From: Platanthera guangdongensis
Lineage: Eukaryota > Streptophyta > Magnoliopsida > Asparagales > Orchidaceae
Direction: 5' to 3'
DNA: 64,000 nt
NCBI GenBank assembly: GCA_039583875.1
Contig: CM077151.1
Location: forward strand, 23,740,208 to 23,804,207
The notes beneath the pieces are model-generated. The model had not been told where the DNA came from and did no database searches. It was given only the letters and a program-made list of their open reading frames with translations. Both the position numbers and the translations under genes were made by a program. This document shows, in pieces, positions 44,519-53,431 of this stretch. The stretch's first letter is position 1. Each line of letters starts with the position of its first letter.

Positions 44519-46391
44519 AGGTACACCTAATGCACCATCCTCTACATGCAAATGGAATTTTGTATACTTAAATCGTATTTTTCCGTAACAAAAAATTGAT
44601 TGTAGCAAAAATAAATTACGAAATATTAATTATGACATTTTTACAATCGATTTAAGTACTTATTTGTCCATATTCTATAAAGTTCTGAAAAAATTCCAGT
44701 TGTATTTTTTGGTTTTGACTGGAAAATTTTAACTGGAATGTTGATATGTTTTCCAGTTGAAATTTTTGCTACAATTCTAAAAAATACAACTGTAATTTTT
44801 CCAGAACTATATAGAATTTGAGCAAATAAGTACTTAAATTAATTGTAAAAATATCATAATTAATATTCCATAATTTGTTTTAGTTACAATCAATTTTTTG
44901 TTACGGAAAAATACGATTTAAGTATAAAAAATATCATTTGCACGTAGAAGATGGTGCATCAGGTCATTGACGGAACTAGGATTTGAATGTCGCTCGGGCA
45001 CAATAAGTTTTAACATGCATTTCATCGTTGAAAATAAAACCTTTTTTATATCTACTAAGATAGTATAGATCATTTCAGTTAACACACGCATAATATTCAA
45101 ATCAAATATAAAAAATTTGAGAAATAGTTTCCAAGTCCAGCATAACCCATTTTCCTGAAGTTGTTCTACACAAGTAGAATTAATTCACATACTATGTAAA
45201 AAAACTAAACTTTGATGTATATCATAGATTTAGGTTTATAAGTTAAAGTTAACCTTTTTTCGTCTTTTCATTTATTCATATTAACAATACATTTCAGTTT
45301 CATTGTGTCAATTCATCGAGCAAGTGTAATGCAAAAAAATGTAATAGGGAGAGCTAAATGAATGTAAGAATTTATCTCATCGAGCATTTGTAATGCAAGA
45401 AAAAAAATACAATAAAACTCTATATGACCATTCAAATAGCCACCCCATTTAAAATTAAAAGCCTTTTAATTTTAAGAAAACCCCACTTTTAGCACCCAAT
45501 TTCAGCTACCAACTAGGATTGCAAAAGCCCCACAATTATATTTGAAAACACACACACACAGTTGAAATTATGCCGTGCCCTTAAGATTTGGCAATGGAGC
45601 ACTAACTACACTACGAGATGAAATCAAAAAACAAATAATTGCAATCATTTTCCCTCCTCTATGGCTCTATCCTCTGTTCTTCACTTCCTATCTCAAGTCT
45701 TAACACTCTTGATTCGATGAACCGCAACAATCAAAGTATCCAACAAACAATACACATTCGGAAATAAGAATAGGAAAAAAAACATGCACTACAGTCTACA
45801 GATGCAAGAAGTAAAGAAAAGAGGCTCTTTCACAATTCATAATATACCTTTAATCAGCAACAACAGGAGTAATCCAAGCAACAAATTGATTTTCTGCAGC
45901 AGATTGATTCTGAGTGGCAGAGTGGGGAAGAGTCGAAGAGAGCAAACCAGTGAACCCCAAGTCCTCAATCCTACCATGGCACCTTGCTGAGTTGCTTCTG
46001 CAAGCAAGAAAAAAAACAAAAGCCATGTCCCTGATTTCAGTCAAAGTCGGCAGTTGCAAATGAAATAGAGAAAGCCAGAAAGGGAGAAGGGCTATCGCCT
46101 CCCAGACTAGGGTGTCGACATTGCTTGATATCACAATCGCAGAGGCAGAGGGTCTAGCCATCGAGGGGTCACATCTAGCAGCCGATGTCTCGTTGGAAGG
46201 CAGGAGGCTTTCCAGTCGGCAGTCGTTGTTTCCCGTCGGGCTCGTCGCGTATAGCGTCGGCCTCCAAAAGAGGAAACAAAAATGCGAAATAGTGATGCTC
46301 TGGCCCCCGATGGGATTTAGCAAAAATTTCGCTCGGGCACGTGCCCTATCGTGTCCTAAGCTGGGTCCGCCTGTGCATCAGGTGTACACCT
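44519..46391. mobile_element. Fold-back MITE, split by a hAT-like element
   Basis: Left arm 44519-44720 (AGGTACACCTAATGCACC..., CGTATTTTTCCGTAAC, GATTTAAGTACTTATTTG) is the inverted repeat of 44790-44960 plus the last bases at 46373-46391 (GGTGTACACCT). Arms are about 200 bp and the loop is short, so the whole element, about 450 bp without its insert, can fold on itself. AAAAATT on both outer sides may be its target duplication. Confidence 0.85.
44964..46372. mobile_element. hAT-like non-autonomous element inserted in the MITE
   Basis: GTGCATCAGG is present on both sides (44954-44963 and 46373-46382) and only once in the matching intact MITE arm, so 8-10 bases were duplicated on insertion. 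The ends GACGGAACTAGGATTTG and the reverse complement of GCTGGGTCCGCC resemble the GGCGGAxCCAGG termini of Tip100-type hAT elements; GGGCAC occurs in both subterminal regions. It encodes no recognisable transposase. The 157-codon minus-strand frame at 45850-46323 is unassigned. Confidence 0.65.
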
Positions 46392-46725
46392 AAAAATTGC
46401 CCTACATCTTGAGGCATATTTACATAGAATGAGACAAACTGAAAAGATACTACAACAGAAAATGGCAATGATATATTTGTTGATGTAAGTGTTAAAGATA
46501 TGTTTACATGTACTATTTTAGTGTTTGTGTTTATATATTCTTAGTATTATAAAATAATATGACTTTTTTTCTTTAAATAAAATTGTAGATGATTTTTTAT
46601 TCTTTCAAATTAATAAAACTAAAATTCCGAGAAGAAAAAAGAAATAAAGTAATCAACAGTAATCATATTTTTATTTTTTAGTGTAATAATACCTAACTGC
46701 ACCCTAATAACTTGCTCGATAAATA
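46392..46725. other. AT-rich stretch, nothing recognised
   Basis: No coding, structural or repeat feature supported. Confidence 0.4.
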
Positions 46726-46728
46726 TTA

Positions 46729-47996
46729 GGGTCCGTTCGTTAGATCGGAATTGAAATTCAATATATAATTCCAATTCTAACATTCGGCGGGGATAAAAAA
46801 ACACATCGGAATTAGAATTCATTTCAATTCTCATACGAATTGATTATAAATGAAACATGTCTTTCTCAATTCCGATCTCATGAGCTCTTCATTCACAATT
46901 CCCAACCCTACCATTGCATCCCCGACTCTCAAAAAGATCTCCATGTCAATTCTGTTGTTCGCATGAGGGCACATTTTTTTGCCCAAAAGTGCATTTTTCT
47001 ACGGGGCGCACAATTTTCCGCTCGGATGCGAATATTTCGCCCGGGCGCGCATTTTACATCCGAGCTCGCATTTTTCGCTTGCATCACATTATTTCGGTTG
47101 GGCGCACATTTTTCTGCCTGGACGTGCATTTTTCACTCGGGCGGGAATTTTTCGACCGAACACACTTTTTTTATCTCTGGCGCGATTTTTTTGCATGAGC
47201 GCGATATTTTTCGTCCAAATCTATTTTTTTGCCCGGGCGTGAAATTTTTGCTCGGGCGCGAATTTTTCTCCCGGTCGCAAATTTGTCTTCCGGGCGAGAA
47301 TTTTTCGATCCAGGCACGAAATTTTCCCCTTGGGGAGTTTTTTTACCCGAGCGATTTTTTCGCCCGTCCACGAATTTTTTGCCCGGGACCGAATTTTTTC
47401 GCCCATCTAAAATTTTTTCGCCTGACCGCGATTTTTTCCCCCGTCCGCGATTTTTCGCCCGATCGTGATTTTTTTTCTCGGTCGTATTTTTTTTTGCCTG
47501 ATCACGTTTTTTTTCACTTGGACACGTTTTCTCTCATGGGCGCGAAATTTTCGCCCGGACACGATTTTTTCGTCAGTGCCCGAATTTTTTCGCATGCCCG
47601 TGAATTTTTTGCTCGTTCGGAATTTTTTTCACCGGCCGCAAATTTGTCTCCCGATCGCGATTTTTTCGTACGACTGCAATTTTTTTGTCCAGCCTCGTTA
47701 TTTTTGCCCGAGCATGATTTTTTTCGTCTGAGCGCATTTTTTCGCACGAGCATGATTTTTTCTTCCGGGCGAGAATTTCTTGCTGGGGCGCATTATTTTG
47801 CAGGCCGCAGATTTTTTGCCGGAGGGAAAAAATGACGCCCGAGCGAAAAATTCGCACCCGAGCGATAAATTCGCGCCTGGGCAATAAATTCTGTTCTTGC
47901 ATTCAGCCGAACAACAGAATTTGAATTGACTTCAATTATTGAAATTGAAGTTAATTCCAATTTTTACATCTCAATTTTTGCGAAACAAACAGAACC
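46729..47996. mobile_element. Harbinger-like non-autonomous element carrying a 21-bp minisatellite
   Basis: The termini GGGTCCGTTCGTTAG and the reverse complement of CGAAACAAACAGAACC form imperfect inverted repeats, flanked by TTA on both sides (46726-46728 and 47997-47999), the 3-bp duplication typical of PIF/Harbinger and Tourist elements. Subterminal regions are rich in GGAATTGAAATT-type motifs. The centre (about 46958-47880) is a tandem array, listed separately. No transposase. Confidence 0.7.
46958..47880. repeat. 21-bp minisatellite (T-run plus CGCCCGGGCG core), about 43 copies
   Basis: The unit is a run of five to eight T followed by CGCCCGGGCGCGAA with many substitutions. The core CGCCCGGGCG is a perfect palindrome. 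The mean spacing of about 21 bases is a multiple of three, so long frames stay open: a 331-codon plus-strand frame (46840-47835, with repeats such as RIFxPGxxFF) and several on the minus strand. These frames are by-products of the repeat. Confidence 0.9.
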
Positions 47997-47999
47997 TTA

Positions 48000-48743
48000 A
48001 AATTTGTTCTATACGTGATGATAAATATTAATTTTAGACTATGTTTGGAGGGAGAATTTGCTCCGGTGAGTTTACACAAAGACGGCATAGTCATATATTG
48101 TATGTTTGTCATGACAATATTTTTGATCATCTTCAAGTTAAAACTACGAACATAAAAGTGTGAAATTCTTTAATTGAGGTCGGGTGTTCACACCTAGCGG
48201 GCATCACCATCGTGCCATGATATTTTTGCTCTGATGAATTTGAACAAAAATGTTAGTCATGAAATGCATGTTTGACATGACAACTGTTATGACTATGGTT
48301 CTTGAGGCGCTGATAAAAGCTCCGTTTAGAGGGACTTATTTTCACCGATCAAGTGGTTACGACCGCATGAACCTGACCTTCCCCAAAGGAGCCAAAGTCC
48401 GCGTGACTTTAGGGGCGGGGCAGATCCCCAACGCCCGTCCCCAACAAATGCATGATTTTAGCGGTCGGGTGATGTCATTCACAACCGGCGTGAATCCGGA
48501 GAGCGAAATGGGGCTTTTTTTTCCGTCCGCCGAGCGGACTTAAAAAATGGTCCGCTCGGCCAATCAGAATGCGCGACCAAGTGAGGCCACAGTGCACAGA
48601 TTTACCGTGTACTGTAGACCCTACAAATTTACAGGCTTCTATTGATGAGGATCTAAAAAAACATCCCATGACGGACGGTATTTTTACTCGCCAAATGGGG
48701 TCTTAGATCTTTCAAATGAAATGACATTGAAGAAATAATTGCC
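48000..48743. other. Stretch without a supported gene
   Basis: Two loosely inverted segments (near 48046 and 48320, CTCCGTTTAGAGGGACT versus TTTGGAGGGAGAATTTGCTCC) could be the ends of an old MITE, but the match is too weak to call. Confidence 0.35.
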
Positions 48744-48752
48744 TAATTTTCC

Positions 48753-48988
48753 GGGCAATTGGCAAAATACACCCTCGAAATATAAACTTTTGGCAAAATG
48801 CACCTCAAAAATTTAAAATTGGCAAAATGCACCCCCCAAAGTGGATTTTCTTGGTAATGTGCACCCTAGAGTGAGGGTGCATATTGCCAAGAAAACCCAT
48901 TTTGGGGGGTGCATTTTGCCAATTGTAAACTTTCGGGGTGCATTTTGCCAAAACCCTATATTTCCAGGGTGCATTTTACAAATTCCCC
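48753..48988. mobile_element. Mutator-type fold-back MITE, 236 bp, perfect 9-bp target duplication
   Basis: TAATTTTCC is duplicated exactly at 48744-48752 and 48989-48997. The element is almost entirely inverted repeat: left GGGCAATTGGCAAAATACACC against right GGGGAATTTGTAAAATGCACC (read backwards), and so on for about 118 bases per arm. GGCAAAATGCACC recurs several times within each arm. Nine-base duplications are typical of Mutator-like elements. Confidence 0.92.
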
Positions 48989-48997
48989 TAATTTTCC

Positions 48998-49135
48998 TAA
49001 AAAACAGGCTGTAAAAACAATCTGAAGGCAAATGTTATTCATAAAATAACAGCACCGCGCGGCGTCGCCCCAATTCCACCAAACGACTCTTTATTTGCAC
49101 AAATTCCCCCCCAAAATTGCAATAAATAAACCAAT
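48998..49135 (-). other. Likely 3' untranslated region of the gene at 49,136-49,561
   Basis: Unique sequence between the MITE and the stop codon. On the minus strand ACTGGTTTATTTATTGC-like A/T-rich text and AATAAAGAGTCG near 49090 could serve as a polyadenylation signal (AATAAA). Confidence 0.4.
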
Positions 49136-49561
49136 TTACTGGGGTACTGGGCTGAGAGCATCGGACACCGGAGCGGGCGGCGCGAGGGATACCGGCGGCG
49201 GAGCCGTATAGATCGCCGAGGAGGAGGGAAGTGGCGGCGGAGCTTCCACTGTAGGAACTGCCGGCTGCATCGGCGTCGGAGGGGAAGGAGAAGAGGCAAC
49301 GGGGCTGGAAGGGGTGGCCGGCGGCGAGATGTACTCGGGAAGGGAAGCTTTGGCCGGAGCGGTGGCGTCGGCGGGTATTGGATCGGGGACCTCGGAGAAA
49401 GGCGGGCCGCCTCCGCCGCCGCCGCCGCCGCCGCCGCCTCGGGCCTTGTAAGATCCGCCGTGGCGGAGGAGGCGGAAGCCCACTAGGAGGCCCGCCAGCG
49501 CGAGGAATGCCACCAGGAAGAAGAAGATCTTGGTGGCCTTGCCCACATAGCAAAACGGCAT
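49136..49561 (-). CDS. Small membrane-anchored proline-rich protein, likely host gene
   Basis: 141 codons from ATG 49559-49561 (MPFCYVGKATK) to a stop at 49136. Residues 10-30 (TKIFFFLVAFLALAGLLVGF) form one hydrophobic helix, a signal anchor or uncleaved signal. A basic patch (RLLRHGGSYKAR) and an 11-Gly run follow, then a Pro/Ala/Ser/Val-rich tail of about 85 residues with PPP, SPPTP and APPP motifs like those of cell-wall hydroxyproline-rich proteins. I do not recognise the family. Support for a real gene: single intact exon, codon use that is GC-rich unlike its surroundings, and a plant-type promoter upstream. A start-stop ATGTGA lies 22 bases upstream of the ATG (49582-49587) and could damp translation. 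The membrane and wall location is inferred from sequence only. Confidence 0.7.
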   Translation of the reverse strand: MPFCYVGKATKIFFFLVAFLALAGLLVGFRLLRHGGSYKARGGGGGGGGGGGPPFSEVPDPIPADATAPAKASLPEYISPPATPSSPVASSPSPPTPMQPAVPTVEAPPPLPSSSAIYTAPPPVSLAPPAPVSDALSPVPQ

Positions 49562-49618
49562 TACTCTCCCACTACACCTCTTCACATTCCCAGGAATGAA
49601 GTAGTTGAGCTCTTCACC

Positions 49619-49620
<2 letters not shown>

Positions 49621-49659
<39 letters not shown>
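49621..49659. repeat. (CT)n microsatellite in the 5' untranslated region
   Basis: About 18 CT repeats, so GA repeats on the gene's strand. GA-rich tracts just upstream of the start codon are common in plant 5' leaders and can affect expression. Confidence 0.97.
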
Positions 49660-49661
<2 letters not shown>

Positions 49662-49699
49662 GTCCGTTAACTTTTACTAATTAATTTCACGGAGTTTGT

Positions 49700-49900
49700 C
49701 TTCTTTTGATGGGCTGCACGTGATGGCCCGAAAACTAAATGCGCTTTAAAAGCGAACAGAACTATTGGCCACGCTTGGCTAGCTGTTGTTCCCGATAAAG
49801 ATGGGCCTTGACCTTGCTAATAAGGCCCACTTGCCCAGCTCTCGGCCTGATGGCCCGCTCCGGTAGGCCCATATATACTCTAAAGCTTATAAGGCTTATT
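49700..49900 (-). promoter_or_regulatory. Promoter region of the 49,136-49,561 gene
   Basis: On the minus strand, TATATATGG near 49870-49880 is a TATA box candidate about 310 bases upstream of the ATG. Four TGGGCC/GGCCCA-type Site II motifs lie at about 49801, 49826, 49866 and 49711 (GGGCTGC variant). Such motifs bind TCP factors in promoters of housekeeping and growth genes. None occurs at this density in the transposon DNA nearby. Confidence 0.5.
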
Positions 49901-50740
49901 TCCCCATTTTTCCTACACGAAGACCGAAGTACAACCTAGACCACACTAGAATTTCCTTAGACATCAACATCCGAACTTTGCACCTAAAAAAAGCACTAGA
50001 AGGTTCTACATTTATACAACAATCTTCTTCAAGAAGGTGATGCGAATTTCTTAGTACAGCATTTGGTTAGTTGTTTGGAGATTATCGCTGAGCACAAGCC
50101 GAGTTCGGTAACCTGTGAACCTGTGAACCATCATCCTTATACAACAATTTTTTTTGGATCCAACTGCTATTGTCATCAACAATGTAAAGTAGTAGTACGC
50201 CGCTAAATATAACCTACACTTCAGATAATTAGAGTTTGTATCAAGTTTGTAACATCATTCTGCCCCCAATAAATAATCAATTATATTTTCACATCACAAA
50301 TAAATATACTTGCACACCAAAATCAAATTCATTTTCTTTTCAAAATCCAGACCATACCATGCTCAAAGTTAATCTCCAAATCATCTTAAAATGTTTAAAT
50401 TTAATTTCTACTCCAGATATAAACCCACGACCATTTTCCGCACAGCTTCAAATTTTAACCTGTGATAGCATAAAGATTTAGGTGGCGTTTGGTTGGGTTT
50501 TTTGCGTGTGGTGCGGTGGAAATGCACCACAGCTTCAAATTTTAACCCGTGATAGCATAAGGATTTATGTGGCGTTTGGTTGGGTTTTTTGCGTGTTTTG
50601 AAAATAAGTTGTAAAAATTTGAGATAGCGGAAAATGGAAAATCAGACATAAGAACACTCAACCTATCTGGGTTCAAATAACCAGATGCAAATAAAAAAGC
50701 AAGAAACTTGTACTATCAAAAAATCTTGACAAGGCGATGT
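49901..50740. other. AT-rich stretch with a local tandem duplication
   Basis: CACAGCTTCAAATTTTAACC ... TTTTTTGCGTG (about 69 bp) occurs twice, at 50441-50509 and 50528-50596, with four differences. No gene is supported. Confidence 0.7.
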
Positions 50741-52138
50741 ATACATGACGAGATATGATTCGCCGATGCACCCGATGGAATCAAATTACAGGGCAGAGAA
50801 AAAACAAGCCGCGCGGACTCCAAGAGTAACCGCCGACGCTGCTGCTAACCGCTACGGAGTCCGCTCAAACCGACAGGTCGCCAAACCGCAATCTAGCCGC
50901 TCGGACTGCCCGTTATTCCAATGCTGAACTCTAACCGCCGATCTGCAATCCGCCTAACCGCACGGTTGCTAGCCACCAAATCGCGCGAGCTGCTGCCAAA
51001 CTGAACCAAGCCGTCAGATGCGGACAACTTATTGAACTGAGAAACTAGTTGCAGAAGAGAGACCGCCTAGTCGCAAACCGCGACCTGTTGTTAACCGCTG
51101 ATTGTTATCCGCAGAGTCCGCACTGTCCCTAACCGCAGTCAGAATCAAGTCTCTGGCTTTCCAGCGGAACCCGTACAACCTGTAACGCACAAACCGGTCA
51201 GCCTCCTCAAACCGCATGGATACAAAATCATAACCACAACAACTATCCGCGAGTTCACTTACTATTCAGTTGGATATCAATTGATGTGATAGGGGGTCCT
51301 ATTTATAGGCACAGAGAGAAGTGTGATCACCGCCCTAGCTGATAGGATAACCGCCTTATCTCGCGACGAACACCAAGTGTATCCGCCAAGCCGCGGATAC
51401 ACAACCGGACCGCCGCAACAAGACAAGACAGCCAGTTCGCCAAGGTTGCACCACCAAGGCCGGATACCAAGCCAATCTGCCTTGTTGCCAAGGCCCAACC
51501 AGACTTGATCGTCATACAGGTGAACTCAGAGAGTACCGCCCCAGTCCGCCCACCTGCAGACACAACTCCAGTCCGCTTGCGCCTGCAGACACCACTCTAG
51601 TCCGCATACCCCGAGCTCGCATCCAAAGCAGACAAAGCTGACTGTTGCCAAATTCGGCGGACAGAAATATCAGTCCACGTAGACTGCGCAACCTCTCGGA
51701 CTGAGTCAAAACGCACAACCCAACGAACCCCGACACCAGTCCGCTCTAACCGACGAACTCCACAGTTACCGGCCACCAACCACGCCACTAGAGCTAGACC
51801 AAGGCACACGCCACGCCGATCTCCCGAGCTCTGGTCTAGTCCGTAACTCGGACTCCGCGAACTTCAACTGAGTCCGCACCTCGCCAGTCTTGGAGAGCTC
51901 CGCGGATAGCAATCCTATCCGCCCGATTACATTTTGGGAACCAACTACCGGCTGAACACAACCCGGCCTGACAAGCCTCCTCCTATGTCCGCACAGACCG
52001 TGTAAACAGACCGCCCAGGCCGCCAGAGCAAAAGCCGACTGCAACACTATTACCGACCTGGCTAACCACCTGTCCTGTCCGCACAGGCCGTGCGGATAGG
52101 TCGCCCAATCCACCACTTTCACTTTATGATTTTCAATA
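50741..52138 (-). mobile_element. 3' LTR of the 50.7-53.2 kb copia remnant
   Basis: Starts (sense) TATTGAAAATCATAAAG at 52138, directly after the polypurine tract AAGGGAGAG. It contains a good TATA box, CCTATAAATAGG (51298-51309), and many CCGCACxxGxCGTGCGGAT-like repeats in its first half. The far end near 50741 is a guess, set where the GCGG-rich sequence stops. Confidence 0.6.
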
Positions 52139-52470
52139 CTCTCCCTTGAAGTGAGAAGTGGTGACCAACCCCAGTAGTCCCCGTAACCGAAAACATGGCC
52201 TCTCCGATAGCGACATCGAGAAGATGTCCACAACATAGTCCTCGCGTTGCATATCCCAGACCATAAGGGATCCTTCCAGCACCTCCAGAAAGGAGTCTTG
52301 CTTCCCTCCGCCTTCTTATCCAGCTTCAACACCCACTTGTACGTTACACGAGTAACACCAACCTTGGGCACAAGATCACAAACCTCGTCACCCTTGAGGG
52401 CAGTCATCTCCTCATCCTTGGTGGTTTCCCCCTCCTTGACTCTAGTGGTGCCTTCAAAACTAGAAGGCTC
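52139..52470 (-). pseudogene. Copia RT start fused to the polypurine region
   Basis: EMTALKGDEVCDLVPKVGVT, RVTYKWVLKLDKKAEGS is the conserved opening of copia RT. It normally continues YKARLVARG; here it becomes KTPFWRCWKDPLWSGI and reaches the LTR within about 60 codons. The YVDD site and all of RNase H are missing. Confidence 0.8.
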
Positions 52471-52855
52471 TCGCTCGATCCGAGGGCCTGCGAAGATTGA
52501 AGAAACAAGAGACCAAGCTCACCGCATTTCCTTCGCAATATTGAGCTGGTGGGCTGGTGATCCTCTTCGACCTCCGAAGAGCCTGATCACGGCTAACCAC
52601 CTCCGCTGCATCTCCTGAACTAGCTCTGATCTAGGGCAAACATGGAGTATCACTCCCTTTGCTTCCTGAATAAGAAACCACCGTCCTGGAACTAGAAGCA
52701 CCTGGAGCATCGTTCCCCCTGCTTCCTGAACCAGAACCACTTGTAGCATCGCTCCTCCTGCTTCCTGAACCCGACGCCTCTGCCCTGAAGCTAGAACAAC
52801 CTGGAGCTCCTGGTGACACATGCAGCTCCAACCGAAAATCTTCAGCATCCTCCTT
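52471..52855 (-). repeat. Repeat-rich linker between integrase and RT
   Basis: Imperfect direct repeats of about 30 and 60 bp built on CTGCTTCCTGAACCAGAA and CTGGAGCATCGTTCC, which on the minus strand encode Gly/Ser/Gln-rich text (SGSGSRGNDAPGASSS). Such linkers vary in copia families. Confidence 0.7.
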
Positions 52856-53200
52856 CTACCCACCGTCTGACCTGCTCTCCTTTAGCTCCACAGATGAGCT
52901 ACCTCCATATGACGTCAGTTCATCGAAGACAACGTCTCTGGACATGATGAACTTCTTCGTCTCAGTATCCATACACCTCCATCCCTTCTTCTGCTCTTCA
53001 TAGCCCACAAAGACAAGCCTCCTCGTCTTCACATCCAGCTCTATCCTGAGAGCACCCGGGACATGTACATAACAGATCGAACCGAACACCCGAATGTGTT
53101 CCATGCTGGGCTTTTCTTTGAACATCAACTCAACCGGAGACTTCATGTTCATCGGACTCAGAGGCATTTGATTGATGACATACATACGTGCGGCGACGGC
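52856..53200 (-). pseudogene. Copia integrase C-terminal fragment
   Basis: NQMPLSPMNMKSPVELMF, IRVFGSICYVHVPGALR, LDVKTRRLVFVGYEEQKKGW and FIMSRDVVFDE match the region after the copia integrase core. The upstream D,D-35-E core is absent. Confidence 0.88.
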
Positions 53201-53431
53201 CGCATTCGGGGGTGTTCGTGTGTGTGGGCAACCCGTGCGATAGCGGCCATGCACGGACATGCGTGAGCGACGCCGCTTGCGTGGGCCTGTGCAGGTTTGT
53301 ATGGGTGAGCCTGGTGGTGTGTGCCCATGCTGCTGCGGTGGAGTTTTCTTCGGGGGCCGACGAGCGCATGTGATTCCATAAGGTTTCTTCCTGGTTCATT
53401 GGTTTTGATGCTAACAATTGTATTTTTTGCA
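53201..53431 (+). other. GC-rich leader and probable intron of the plus-strand ORF
   Basis: GC-rich, GTG/TGTG-rich sequence, then ATAAG/GTTTCTTCC...GCTAAC...TTTTTTGCAG (53381-53431). This 50-base segment has a GT donor, a perfect CTAAC branch-point motif and a pyrimidine-rich AG acceptor right before the ORF with gag-like features. Splicing is inferred only. Confidence 0.45.

Larger units (their letters stand above)
50741..53200 (-). mobile_element. Ty1/copia remnant with 3' LTR, RT and RNase H deleted
   Basis: Minus-strand order: integrase C terminus, repeat-rich linker, RT start, polypurine tract, LTR. The coding part lacks almost all RT and RNase H, and everything before the integrase C terminus is cut off near 53200, where GC-rich unrelated sequence begins. 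Only one LTR is seen, so the copy is truncated. Confidence 0.8.

Noticed and set aside
45850..46323. 157-codon minus-strand frame in the hAT-like element
   Set aside because: No recognisable transposase or other motif and no plausible promoter; kept only as a note in the element entry.
46840..47835. 331-codon plus-strand open frame
   Set aside because: It lies over the 21-bp minisatellite. The frame is open because the unit length is a multiple of three, and several minus-strand frames are open for the same reason. The protein is a low-complexity repeat with no domain.
48046..48340. Possible MITE with loosely inverted ends
   Set aside because: The inverted match is short and imperfect, and no target duplication was found.
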